DNA of 64,000 bases from Thermohalobaculum sediminis. Lineage in GTDB: Bacteria; Pseudomonadota; Alphaproteobacteria; Rhodobacterales; Rhodobacteraceae. Position 1 is the stretch's first letter. The number at the start of each line of letters is the position of its first letter. The notes under the pieces were generated by a model. That model saw only the letters and a list, made by a program, of their open reading frames with translations. It made no database searches and had not been told where the DNA came from. The position numbers and the translations under genes are program-made. Location: NCBI RefSeq assembly GCF_023487995.1, contig NZ_JAMFKN010000002.1, positions 62,001 to 126,000 on the forward strand, read 5' to 3'. Shown here one piece after another: positions 8,488 through 15,880 of this stretch.

Positions 8488-9423
8488 TCAGGCCGGGCGG
8501 CCGCCCGCCTCGCCCTCCCGCAGATGCGCGGCCTGCCTGCGCGTCCGCCGCGCCTCGCTGAGCATCGAAGCGGTGTAGATCGCCAGCGCCGCCCAGATCA
8601 TCGGGAAGGCGATCATCCGCGCGCGGCCGAACGGCTCGCCGAACACGAACACGGCCACGAGGAAGATCATCGTGGGCGCGATGTATTGCAGCACGCCGAT
8701 GGTCGAGAGCCGAAGCAGCTTGGCGCCATTGGCATAGATCATCAGCGGTACCGCCGTGACCGCGCCGCAGCCCAGCAGCAGCCAGGTATCGGCAGCGCTG
8801 GCGGTGAGGAAATGGCTCTGCCCGGTCGCGGTCAGGTATGCCAGATACCCGAGCGCCGGCGGCATGAGCAGCAGGACCTCGAGCAGGAAACCCTGGTTCG
8901 GCCCCACCGGCAGCCATTTCTTGAAGAATGCATAGGCGCCCCAGGACAGGGTCAGCCCCACCGCGGCCAGCGGCAGCCTGCCGGTGTCGAGCGTCAGCAC
9001 GACGACGGCTGCCGCCGCCAGCGCGATGGCAGCGATCTGCGCGCCGGTCAGCCGCTCGCCCAGCAGCACCGCGCCCAGAAGCACGCTGAACAGCGGGTTG
9101 ATGTAGTAGCCCAGCGCAGCATCGAGCGCATGGCCCGAGACGATCGACCAGACATAGATGCCCCAGTTGAGCGAGATGATCGCCGCCGTGACCGCGGCCA
9201 TCCCGATCGTGCGGGGCGATCGCAGCGCCGCGCGCAGGTCGGCCGTGCGCCCCATCGCCAGAAGCACCGCGCCCGCGATCGGGATAGACCAGATCACCCG
9301 GTGCACGATCACCTCGGCGGGCGGGATGTGCGACAGCAGCTTCATGTAGAGCGGCAGGAAGCCCCACAGCACATAGGCCGTGACCCCCAGGGCAAAGCCC
9401 CGCCGCGTGTCCTCGTTGCGCAT
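8488..9423 (-). CDS. rarD: RarD-type EamA/DMT permease
   Basis: Inner-membrane drug/metabolite-superfamily exporter, 311 residues with about ten hydrophobic segments in two EamA halves. The N-terminal region RRGFALGVTAYVLWGFLPLY and the EVIVHRVIWSIP segment are diagnostic of RarD; the C-terminal region holds QYIAPTMIFLVAVFVFGEPF. The ATG at 9423 (MRNEDTRRG) is chosen because upstream codons add a charged tail unusual for the family. The transported compound of RarD is not established (a chloramphenicol-sensitivity link is known in the family). Confidence 0.93.
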   Translation of the reverse strand: MRNEDTRRGFALGVTAYVLWGFLPLYMKLLSHIPPAEVIVHRVIWSIPIAGAVLLAMGRTADLRAALRSPRTIGMAAVTAAIISLNWGIYVWSIVSGHALDAALGYYINPLFSVLLGAVLLGERLTGAQIAAIALAAAAVVVLTLDTGRLPLAAVGLTLSWGAYAFFKKWLPVGPNQGFLLEVLLLMPPALGYLAYLTATGQSHFLTASAADTWLLLGCGAVTAVPLMIYANGAKLLRLSTIGVLQYIAPTMIFLVAVFVFGEPFGRARMIAFPMIWAALAIYTASMLSEARRTRRQAAHLREGEAGGRPA

Positions 9424-9534
9424 CGCGCGGCCATCCCCTTCGGCGCGGCCACCGCGATAGCGCATTCGCCCGCCGAGAACCACGCCGATTTCGACGCCCC
9501 CGCCTTGCGTCCGCGACAGGGCGCGCGGGGCCCG

Positions 9535-10086
9535 TCAGCCCTCGCGTGCCGCCGGGAGCTCGTCCCCGCCGGCAGCTGGGCCGTCGACCGGGCCCTCCAG
9601 CAGGTCGTCGATGAACACGGCAAGCAATTCCGCGCGGCTCGCGACGCCCGCCTTGGCGTAGACATGGGCAAGCTGCGCGCGCACCGTGCCGAGCGCCGCG
9701 CCCCGAAGCCCGGCGATCGCGGCAACGTCGAAGCCCTTGAGCGCCATCAGCGCGACGCTCGCCTCGGCCGGCGTGAGGCCCCAATGCGCGAAGCGCGCCT
9801 CGATCAGCTCGCCCAGCGCGCCGCGCGCGGCCATCAGCGCGGCCTCGCTGCGGTCGGCCTGCTCGACCATCCGCCGCATCTCGCGCGCGCCGAAGACGAC
9901 GCCCGCCGCCAGCGCCAGCGCGATCACCGCCTCCATCGCGACGTGCAGATCGAGGCCCGCAAGGGTGATGTCGGCCACGGCGTCGCCGGCGAAGAAGGCC
10001 GCGGCCAGCGCCTGCAGCACCAGCACGACGGCAAGGGCGGTGCTGCGCGCACCGCCCCGCCGTTCGCCGGGCTCGGGCCCCGTCAC
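9535..10086 (-). CDS. Membrane-anchored LuxR-type helix-turn-helix regulator
   Basis: Probable transcription factor with two N-terminal membrane segments (about residues 15-37 and 48-67), a short helical linker (REMRRMVEQADRSEAAL) and a C-terminal LuxR/GerE-like HTH (about 100-165: LTPAEASVALMALKGFDVAAIAGL, then GTVRAQLAHVYAKAGV, then SRAELLAVFIDDLL). The domain would lie on the cytoplasmic face. The GTG start overlaps the cytochrome b561 stop as GTGA, so it is translationally coupled and last in a PepSY - cytochrome - regulator operon. This suggests that it reads a membrane or redox signal from the cytochrome. No receiver domain is present. Targets unknown. Confidence 0.8.
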   Translation of the reverse strand: MTGPEPGERRGGARSTALAVVLVLQALAAAFFAGDAVADITLAGLDLHVAMEAVIALALAAGVVFGAREMRRMVEQADRSEAALMAARGALGELIEARFAHWGLTPAEASVALMALKGFDVAAIAGLRGAALGTVRAQLAHVYAKAGVASRAELLAVFIDDLLEGPVDGPAAGGDELPAAREG

Positions 10087-10688
10087 CGCCCGCCGCCGCG
10101 CCGCGTGCCCAGCATCGGGCGCACGAGGTTGCGGCCCGCGAGGCTGCTCTCGAGCGCGACGCCGCCGACATGCAGGGCCGCGAGCACCAGCATCAGGTTC
10201 GCCGCCACCTCGTGGATCTCCTCGAGAACCTCGTTCTCCTCCTCCCGCTCGTCGTCATCGCGGTCGAGCTGGCCTTCGGCCTGCACGAAGGCGGGCCGCT
10301 CGTCGAAGGGCGAGCCCGCCATGCCGATGCCGGTGAGCGTGACGACCGCCAGCAGCCCCCACAACGCATAAGCCATCAGCGAGCCAAGGGGATTGTGGGA
10401 CGGGTAGTCGCGATAGCGCAGCCCGACCAGCTCGCCCAGATGCTCCCGCGCCGCCGAGAGGCTGGGCGGGAAGGCGGTGAACCGCGCCCGCCGTGTCCCG
10501 ACCACGCCCCAGACCAGCCGCAGCGCCAGGAGCGCGAGCGCCGCATAGCCGATCCAGACATGCACCTGCCCACCATCCTCGGTCACCAGACCGTTGAGGA
10601 GGACCGCTACCGCGATCCCCCAGTGCGTCAGGCGCACGATCGGGTCCCAGGGCCGATCGGCCCCACCGCCAGACCCAGTCTCGGACAT
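10083..10688 (-). CDS. Cytochrome b561-like di-heme membrane protein
   Basis: Four-helix membrane cytochrome, 201 residues, that moves electrons across or within the inner membrane. Candidate heme-ligand histidines are His22 (LTHWG), His43 (VHVWIGY), His159 (EIHEV) and His173 (LHVGG), the pattern of the Ni-Fe-hydrogenase b-type/cytochrome b561 family. A striking acidic run (about residues 142-158, DRDDDEREEENEVLEE) sits before the last helix. It overlaps the PepSY gene by one base (TGATG) and the HTH gene as GTGA, indicating one operon. The electron donor is unknown; the PepSY partner is the natural candidate. Confidence 0.9.
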   Translation of the reverse strand: MSETGSGGGADRPWDPIVRLTHWGIAVAVLLNGLVTEDGGQVHVWIGYAALALLALRLVWGVVGTRRARFTAFPPSLSAAREHLGELVGLRYRDYPSHNPLGSLMAYALWGLLAVVTLTGIGMAGSPFDERPAFVQAEGQLDRDDDEREEENEVLEEIHEVAANLMLVLAALHVGGVALESSLAGRNLVRPMLGTRRGGGR

Positions 10689-11146
10689 CAGTCGTCCTCC
10701 TCGACCTTGACCGTGCGGCCGTCACGCGGGTCGATTTCGAGGTCCCAGCGGTGCCCGTCGCGCATCGCCTTGACCTCGATCTCGCCGCGCTCGCGCTCGT
10801 ACTTCACGATCTCGTAGCCCTCCAAGGCCAGGCGCGCCCGCCACTCGGCGTCGTTCACGCCCGGCAGCGGCCAGGGACCGCCACGGCTGCGCGATTCGGC
10901 CCGCGTGACCTCGCCCGTGACAGGATCGACATAAGCCTCGATGCGGCGGGCTTCCTTGATGACGGTCAATTCGATGCGCCCGTCCTCGCTCTCGAACTCG
11001 GTCAGCGCGTAGCCGTCCGCCGCCAGCGAGGCCGAAATCTCGTCCAGCGTGGCGCCGAGCCGCGCGCCCATTGCCGGCTCGACGGCCAGGGCGGGCAGGG
11101 CGGTCAGCGCCGCTGCCATCGCGGGAACCAGCAGGATGCGTGTCAT
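10688..11146 (-). CDS. Secreted PepSY-domain protein with two PepSY repeats
   Basis: Periplasmic protein of 152 residues with a signal peptide (MTRILLVPAMAAALTALPALA). It has two PepSY units: LDEISASLAADGYALTEFES followed by IEAYVDPVTGEVTR, and RLALEGYEIVKYERE followed by WDLEIDPRDGRTVKV. GAAGGAG precedes the ATG at 11146, fixing the start. PepSY proteins often accompany cytochrome b561-like proteins and either modulate them or bind cations. First gene of the three-gene operon with the cytochrome and membrane HTH regulator. Confidence 0.9.
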   Translation of the reverse strand: MTRILLVPAMAAALTALPALAVEPAMGARLGATLDEISASLAADGYALTEFESEDGRIELTVIKEARRIEAYVDPVTGEVTRAESRSRGGPWPLPGVNDAEWRARLALEGYEIVKYERERGEIEVKAMRDGHRWDLEIDPRDGRTVKVEEDD

Positions 11147-11506
11147 GGCGATACTCCTTCTGAATGTGGGGCGCCGGACCGCACCGGCCTTCCCTCGCGT
11201 CGAAGCTGGCCTCACCGCGGCCCGCGATCCATCGGCGCCACGCTTAGACCCCGCGCCATAAGCACGCGCTGATGGCGCGATCCCGGTGCCGCGGCGGCCA
11301 GATCGCTCACCGCTGCCGCATCGCGGCAAAGTGCTGGCGTTAGCGCGCCCGCGTGATCCCTACGCCGCGCTTGAACAGCTGCCATGTGGCGGAACCGCCC
11401 TGTGCATGTGGGTCGTTGCGCCGATCCGAGGTGGCAGCCGAGGCGAGGAAGTCATGCGCCCGCGCCCCCGGCCGTGCTAGGATCGATCGCGACAGGAGAG
11501 CGCGAG
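11147..11506. other. 360-base divergent intergenic region
   Basis: Lies between the PepSY operon (minus) and a TetR gene (plus) and should hold both promoters. No convincing -35/-10 pair is seen. A short palindrome GGCGG-AA-CCGCC is at 11388-11399, about 110 bases before the TetR start, a possible but weak operator candidate in such GC-rich DNA. No gene is supported here. Confidence 0.4.
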
Positions 11507-12139
11507 ATGGAAACCACCGCCCCGCCGCGGCGCGCGCCGACGCGCGAGCAGATCCTCGAAGCCGCCGAGGCGGCGATTCTCGCCAAGGGTTTCAGCGGCA
11601 CCTCGATCGATGAGCTGATCGCCGCCGTCGGGATCTCGAAGAGCGGCTTCTTCTACCACTTCCGCGACAAGGGCGACCTCGCCAAGGCCCTGCTCCAGCG
11701 CTACGTGGCCGAGGACGAGCGCATCCTCGACGACATCTTCACCCGCGCGGACCAGCTCGTCGACGATCCGCTGCAAGCCTTCCTTGCGGCATTGCGGATG
11801 CTTGCCGAGGTGTTCGCCGACCTGCCGCGCGGCCACCCCGGCTGCATGATCGCCTCGATCTGCTATCACGAGCAGCTGTTCGACCGCGAGGTGCGCGAGA
11901 TCAACACCGCCGCCGTGCTCGGCTTCCGCCGCCGGCTGCGCGAGCGGCTCGACCACATCGCCGCCCTCTATCCGCCGCGGGCCGAGATCGACCTCGACGA
12001 CCTCGCCGACATGTTCTCGGCGGTGATCGACGGCGGCATCATCCTGTCGAAGGTCACGAACGACGCCGCGGCGCTGCCTCGCCAGACGCTGCTCTATCGC
12101 GAGTTCGTCCGCGGCCTGTTCGATCCAAGGCCACGCTGA
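11507..12139 (+). CDS. TetR/AcrR-family transcriptional regulator
   Basis: DNA-binding repressor of 210 residues. The N-terminal HTH reads REQILEAAEAAILAKGFSGTSIDELIAAVGISKSGFFYHFRDKGDL; the C-terminal ligand domain includes the FADLPRGHPGCMIASICY region typical of the TetR_C group found in AcrR/YxaF relatives. AGGAG at 11493-11497 points to the ATG at 11507. The nearest possible target is the divergent PepSY/cytochrome operon or itself; no clear operator was identified. It is convergent with the metallo-hydrolase gene. Confidence 0.92.
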   Translation: METTAPPRRAPTREQILEAAEAAILAKGFSGTSIDELIAAVGISKSGFFYHFRDKGDLAKALLQRYVAEDERILDDIFTRADQLVDDPLQAFLAALRMLAEVFADLPRGHPGCMIASICYHEQLFDREVREINTAAVLGFRRRLRERLDHIAALYPPRAEIDLDDLADMFSAVIDGGIILSKVTNDAAALPRQTLLYREFVRGLFDPRPR

Positions 12140-12153
12140 CACCGGGCGAGGGA

Positions 12154-12169
12154 TGCCCGCCCGCGGGCA
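12154..12169. terminator. Small hairpin between convergent TetR and metallo-hydrolase genes
   Basis: Inverted repeat TGCCCGC-CC-GCGGGCA (12154-12169) in the 40-base gap between two convergent stop codons. The inner pairs must open to make a loop, and no T-tract is present, so a weak bidirectional terminator is only one reading. Confidence 0.35.
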
Positions 12170-12179
12170 CGATCGTCGC

Positions 12180-13178
12180 TCACGCGCCACGGAACGCGGC
12201 CTCGACCTCGGCCAGCATCGCCGCCTCGGCCCCGCCATAGCGCGGCGAGAAGTGGAAGGGCTCGACCCGCGCCACCCCCGCCTCGCGCGCGAGCCCGCCC
12301 GCCTGAGCCGTCGTCAGATGCGCGCGCCGGACGGCCAGCGCGGCATCGCGCGCGGCAAAGACCGCCTCGATGAAAAGGATGTCGGCATCCCGCGCCAGCG
12401 CGACGATCGCGGCGCGGTTTTCTGGCGTGAAGGCGGCATCCGTCACATAGGCGAGCTTCTGCCCCGGCGTGATCGACACCGCCCGCTCGCGCAGGACCCC
12501 GAGCGGGAGGTGCCGCGTGCCTCCGGGACCCATCGCCGCGATGGGTGTCTCGTCAGGCATCCGGCGGAACAGCGCGGCCTTCAGCCCGGCAAGCCACGGG
12601 CCCGGCGCGAGGCCCATCTCCGCCAGCCGGTTGGGCCAGACGTTGACATGCTCGGGCTCCTCCAGCGCGAAGCCGAGGCATGGCGTGCGATGCTCGAGCA
12701 CCGCGGCCCGCACGCTCAGCGAGGGCTCGGCGCGCAGCACCCCGTCCGCGAGCGCCACCGCCTCGTCCGCCTCGCGGGCAAAGCCCCGGGTCAGCCGGAA
12801 CTGCGTGCGGAGCCCGCGGCCGCGCGAATGCATCTCGGTGACCGTCAGCACCAGATCGGCCCGGAAGCTCGCGGCGAGGTTCCAGGTGTAGGCGCGCAGC
12901 TTCGCCTCGACCCGGTCGGCGAAGCCCGAGGGGCCATGCAGCCGAAGCTGTTTCTCGCGCCCGACCAGCAACCGCAGCAGCTGATCGAAGCCGATGAAAT
13001 GGTCGACATGGGTGTGCGAGACGAACACGTCACTCAGCCTCAGCGCCGCGCGCGGGGGCAGCCGCGAGACATCGCCAAGGTCGAACATCAGCGCGCGCCG
13101 CTCCATCGGCAGGTCGACATGCAGGGCCGGATCGCCGGTCCGGCCATTCACCAGCAGGGGGAAGAATCGGGGTCGCAT
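12180..13178 (-). CDS. Metallo-beta-lactamase-fold hydrolase, RNase Z-like
   Basis: Zinc-dependent hydrolase of 332 residues. The metal motif is VSHTHVDHFIGFDQLL (HxHxDH) with additional ligands expected in the AYVTDAAFT aspartate and the late HFSPRY histidine. The fold and HTHVDH-to-HFSPRY layout resemble the RNase Z/ElaC-like branch, but the N-terminus (FFPLLVNGRTGDPALHVDL) is that of a conserved uncharacterised group, so tRNA processing should not be assumed. The ATG at 13178 (MRPRFFPLLVNG) is selected; upstream in-frame sequence is low complexity and covers the promoter region of the divergent haloperoxidase. Confidence 0.85.
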   Translation of the reverse strand: MRPRFFPLLVNGRTGDPALHVDLPMERRALMFDLGDVSRLPPRAALRLSDVFVSHTHVDHFIGFDQLLRLLVGREKQLRLHGPSGFADRVEAKLRAYTWNLAASFRADLVLTVTEMHSRGRGLRTQFRLTRGFAREADEAVALADGVLRAEPSLSVRAAVLEHRTPCLGFALEEPEHVNVWPNRLAEMGLAPGPWLAGLKAALFRRMPDETPIAAMGPGGTRHLPLGVLRERAVSITPGQKLAYVTDAAFTPENRAAIVALARDADILFIEAVFAARDAALAVRRAHLTTAQAGGLAREAGVARVEPFHFSPRYGGAEAAMLAEVEAAFRGA

Positions 13179-13412
13179 GGCCCACCAATAACCGCCCGTC
13201 GCCGCCCGCGGGATGCGCTCGATCAAGTCGCGCCCGGCGATCCGCTGGACCACGCCGCGCCGCGGCCTCGGCGTGGCCTCCCGGTGCCCGATGGAACGCC
13301 CGGGATGGCGAAAGGCTCTGCCATCGGGTAGCATCGGGTCATTGCCCGGGACCGCCGCGCCGATCGGGCGGCACGGTCTGTCGCGCGTTCGGCTCGGGGC
13401 ACCGAGGAGGTC

Positions 13413-13422
13413 GGGGGGGGGG
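13413..13422. repeat. Poly-G(10) tract upstream of the haloperoxidase start
   Basis: Ten consecutive G residues end 9 bases before the GTG start at 13432 and merge with the Shine-Dalgarno region (GAGGAGG at 13404-13410). Homopolymers of this length are prone to slippage, which here would change ribosome-site spacing rather than reading frame. It could equally be an assembly-sensitive spot. Confidence 0.7.
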
Positions 13423-13431
13423 AACTCGGCC

Positions 13432-15129
13432 GTGACGCGGAGTGCGACATTCATCCTTTGCGTCCTGCTCGCCCTGCAGGGCGCGGCTGCGAGCGCGGCA
13501 GATCCCGCCGTCCGGCCGGAGGGCGGTGCGCCCGGCCGCGCCTACCGGCCGATGCCCTACCAGAACCTCGTGCTGAACTGGAACGAGGCGATGCTCGCGG
13601 CCATCCGCGCGCATCCGCCGCGGCCGACGGTGACCGCGCGCAATCTCCACATCTTCCACAGCGCGATCTACGACGCCTGGGCCGCCTACGACGCGCGGGC
13701 CGCCGGCACACGCTTTGGCACCGCGCTGCGCCGCCCCGCGGCGGACCGCACCGAGGCCAACATCTCCGCCGCGGTGAGCCATGCCGCGCACCGGGTCGCA
13801 TCCGCGCTCTATCCGGCGAGCCGCGAGATCTTCGACAGCCTGCACCGGCGGCTCGGCCATCGGTCGGGCCGTGACGAGGATGACCCGGACGGACCCGCAC
13901 GGATCGGCGCCGTCGTCGCGGATGCCGTCCTTGCGTTCTGGGCCGAGGACGGGTCGAACTGGCGCGAGGATTTCCGCGACCCGACCGGCTACCGGCCGGT
14001 CAACGGGCTCGCGGCGGTGCCGGGCGCGCCGGGCTACGATCCGAACCGCTGGCAGCCCCTGAAGGTGCCGAACGGCACGGCGCGCGACGGCTTCGGCAAC
14101 CCGGTGGCGACCAGCGACCCCGGCTCCTACATGGCGCAGGCGTTCCTGACCCCGCACTGGGGCGGCGTGCGCCCCTTCGCGCTGCCCGCGGGCGACGCGG
14201 TGCGCCCGGCGGGGCCGCCGGTGCATGGCGACCCCCGCCCCTATTTCGATGCGCGCGGACGCCGGAGCACCGGCCACGATGCATGGGTCGAACAATATGC
14301 CGAGGTGCTGGCCCTGCACGGCACGCTCGACGACACGCCCCTCGGCGCCTTGCGGCGCTGCGTTGCCGAGTTCTGGGCGGACGGCCCTCGCTCCGAGACG
14401 CCGCCCGGCCACTGGAACCAGATCGCCCACGGCATCGCGCTGCGCGAAGGTTACGGGACGGGCGAGACCGCGAGGCTGTTCCTCGCCCTCTCCGGCGCGC
14501 TCCATGACGCGGCGATCGCAGCGTGGGACGCCAAGCGCGCCTACGACTCGGCGCGCCCGATCACCGCGATCCGCCATCACTGGCGTGACGCGACGGTCGT
14601 GTCATGGGTGGGGCCGCATCGCGGCGTCGGGGAACTCCCCGGCCGCGACTGGCTCCCCTATCAGGATCCCACATTCCTGACGCCCGCCTTCCCCGAATAC
14701 GTCTCGGGCCACAGCGTGTTCAGCATGGCCGCCGCCGTGACGATCGCGGGCTTCACGGGCAGCGAGCGCTTCCACGACCCGATCCACCCCACCACGATCG
14801 TGCTCGACCTCGATGACGAGCCGGGCCCGGACATCCTGGGGCGCTTTGTCGCCCGGGACCTCGCCTTCGACGACCATGCCGGGCCGCCGATGGTCCTGGT
14901 CTGGCCAACGCTGTTCGACGCCGCGCGAGAGGCCGGCGCATCCCGGCTCTATGGCGGCATCCATATCCAGGACGCGAACTTGCGCGGCCAGCAGATGGGC
15001 CGCATCATCGGCGAGCTGGCGCTGAAGCGCGCCCAGGCGCTCTTCGCGGGTACGGCCCCGATCGAGCAACCCGACACCCCGCCCGGGCATGGCGGGGCAG
15101 ACGCGCGCAAGGCGCTCAGAACGCCTTGA
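13432..15129 (+). CDS. Vanadium-dependent haloperoxidase family protein (PAP2 fold), secreted
   Basis: Predicted exported enzyme of 565 residues using vanadate and hydrogen peroxide to oxidise halides, or an acid-phosphatase-like relative. A signal peptide (VTRSATFILCVLLALQGAAA, cleavage at ASAAD) supports the GTG start at 13432 over the longer upstream reading. The vanadate pocket is complete: KRAYDSARP (K-x6-RP), the SGHS motif in PEYVSGHSVFSMAA and the ligand histidine in SRLYGGIHIQDA. The middle part carries the family's GHWNQIAHGIA region. Its 3' end overlaps the convergent enoyl-CoA hydratase gene by 14 bases. The halide preference is not readable. Confidence 0.9.
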   Translation: MTRSATFILCVLLALQGAAASAADPAVRPEGGAPGRAYRPMPYQNLVLNWNEAMLAAIRAHPPRPTVTARNLHIFHSAIYDAWAAYDARAAGTRFGTALRRPAADRTEANISAAVSHAAHRVASALYPASREIFDSLHRRLGHRSGRDEDDPDGPARIGAVVADAVLAFWAEDGSNWREDFRDPTGYRPVNGLAAVPGAPGYDPNRWQPLKVPNGTARDGFGNPVATSDPGSYMAQAFLTPHWGGVRPFALPAGDAVRPAGPPVHGDPRPYFDARGRRSTGHDAWVEQYAEVLALHGTLDDTPLGALRRCVAEFWADGPRSETPPGHWNQIAHGIALREGYGTGETARLFLALSGALHDAAIAAWDAKRAYDSARPITAIRHHWRDATVVSWVGPHRGVGELPGRDWLPYQDPTFLTPAFPEYVSGHSVFSMAAAVTIAGFTGSERFHDPIHPTTIVLDLDDEPGPDILGRFVARDLAFDDHAGPPMVLVWPTLFDAAREAGASRLYGGIHIQDANLRGQQMGRIIGELALKRAQALFAGTAPIEQPDTPPGHGGADARKALRTP

Positions 15130-15880
15130 GGAGCCGCGTCGTCTCGGGGTCCATGAAGCCCGCGACTGTGGCGTCCGTCTCGAGTTGCAGCGCCCGGTGA
15201 AGGTCCGCCGTCGCCGTCGCGTTCAGCGTGCGCTTCATCGCCCGCACCGCCAGCGGCGGCAGGGCAGCGAGCCGCCGGGCGACCGCCATCGCCTCGCCCG
15301 CCAGCGCATCATCTGGCACCACGCGCCAGGCCACGCCCAGCCGGCCCAGTTCGGCCGCGTCGTAACGCTCGCCCAGCATCAGCATCTCGCGCGCCTTGGC
15401 GAGCCCGACCATCGCCGGCAGAAGCGCCGTCACCGCCCCGGTCACGAACAGGTTGAGCGAGACCTCGGGGAAGAAGGCGCGCGCACCCTCAGCCCAGATC
15501 GGGAAGTCGCAGTTGATCGCCCATTCGAAGCCGCCGCCCACGGCCCAGCCGTTGATCGCGCCGACCACGGGCTTGGGCCCGAAAGAGATCGCCCGCGTCG
15601 CGCGCTGGATGGCCTCGACCAGGTCACGCGCGGCTTCCTCGCTCTCGGGGTGGGCGTGCTCGCGCCGGTCGTCGCCGGCGCAGAAGGCCCGCCCCTCGCC
15701 GGTGAATACGATCGCGCGCGTCGCGGGATCGGCATTGGCGTCATCGAAGGCGCGCGCCACGTCGTCGATGAGCTGGCGGTTCATCGCGTTGAGCCGCTCG
15801 GGCCGGTTGAGGCTGATGCGGCGCACGCTCCCCTCTTCAAGCGCGCTCAGGACCGTGGCATAGCTGAAACTGCTCATCAT
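15116..15880 (-). CDS. Enoyl-CoA hydratase/isomerase family protein (crotonase fold)
   Basis: CoA-thioester enzyme of 254 residues. The oxyanion-hole segments are RAFCAGDDR and NGWAVGGGFEWAINCDFPIW, with the usual FFPEVSLNLF region after them. The ATG at 15880 overlaps the CoA-ligase stop as ATGA and has GGGAGGGG upstream. It ends a TetR - CoA ligase - hydratase operon, so it probably acts on the acyl-CoA made by the ligase. Whether it is a hydratase, isomerase or hydrolase cannot be fixed. Confidence 0.92.
   Translation of the reverse strand: MMSSFSYATVLSALEEGSVRRISLNRPERLNAMNRQLIDDVARAFDDANADPATRAIVFTGEGRAFCAGDDRREHAHPESEEAARDLVEAIQRATRAISFGPKPVVGAINGWAVGGGFEWAINCDFPIWAEGARAFFPEVSLNLFVTGAVTALLPAMVGLAKAREMLMLGERYDAAELGRLGVAWRVVPDDALAGEAMAVARRLAALPPLAVRAMKRTLNATATADLHRALQLETDATVAGFMDPETTRLLKAF

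Noticed and set aside
9001-9130. Repeat-like GC tracts considered as CRISPR or satellite repeats
   Set aside because: These are codon-periodic GCC/GCG runs in coding DNA, with no regular repeat-spacer pattern anywhere in the window.
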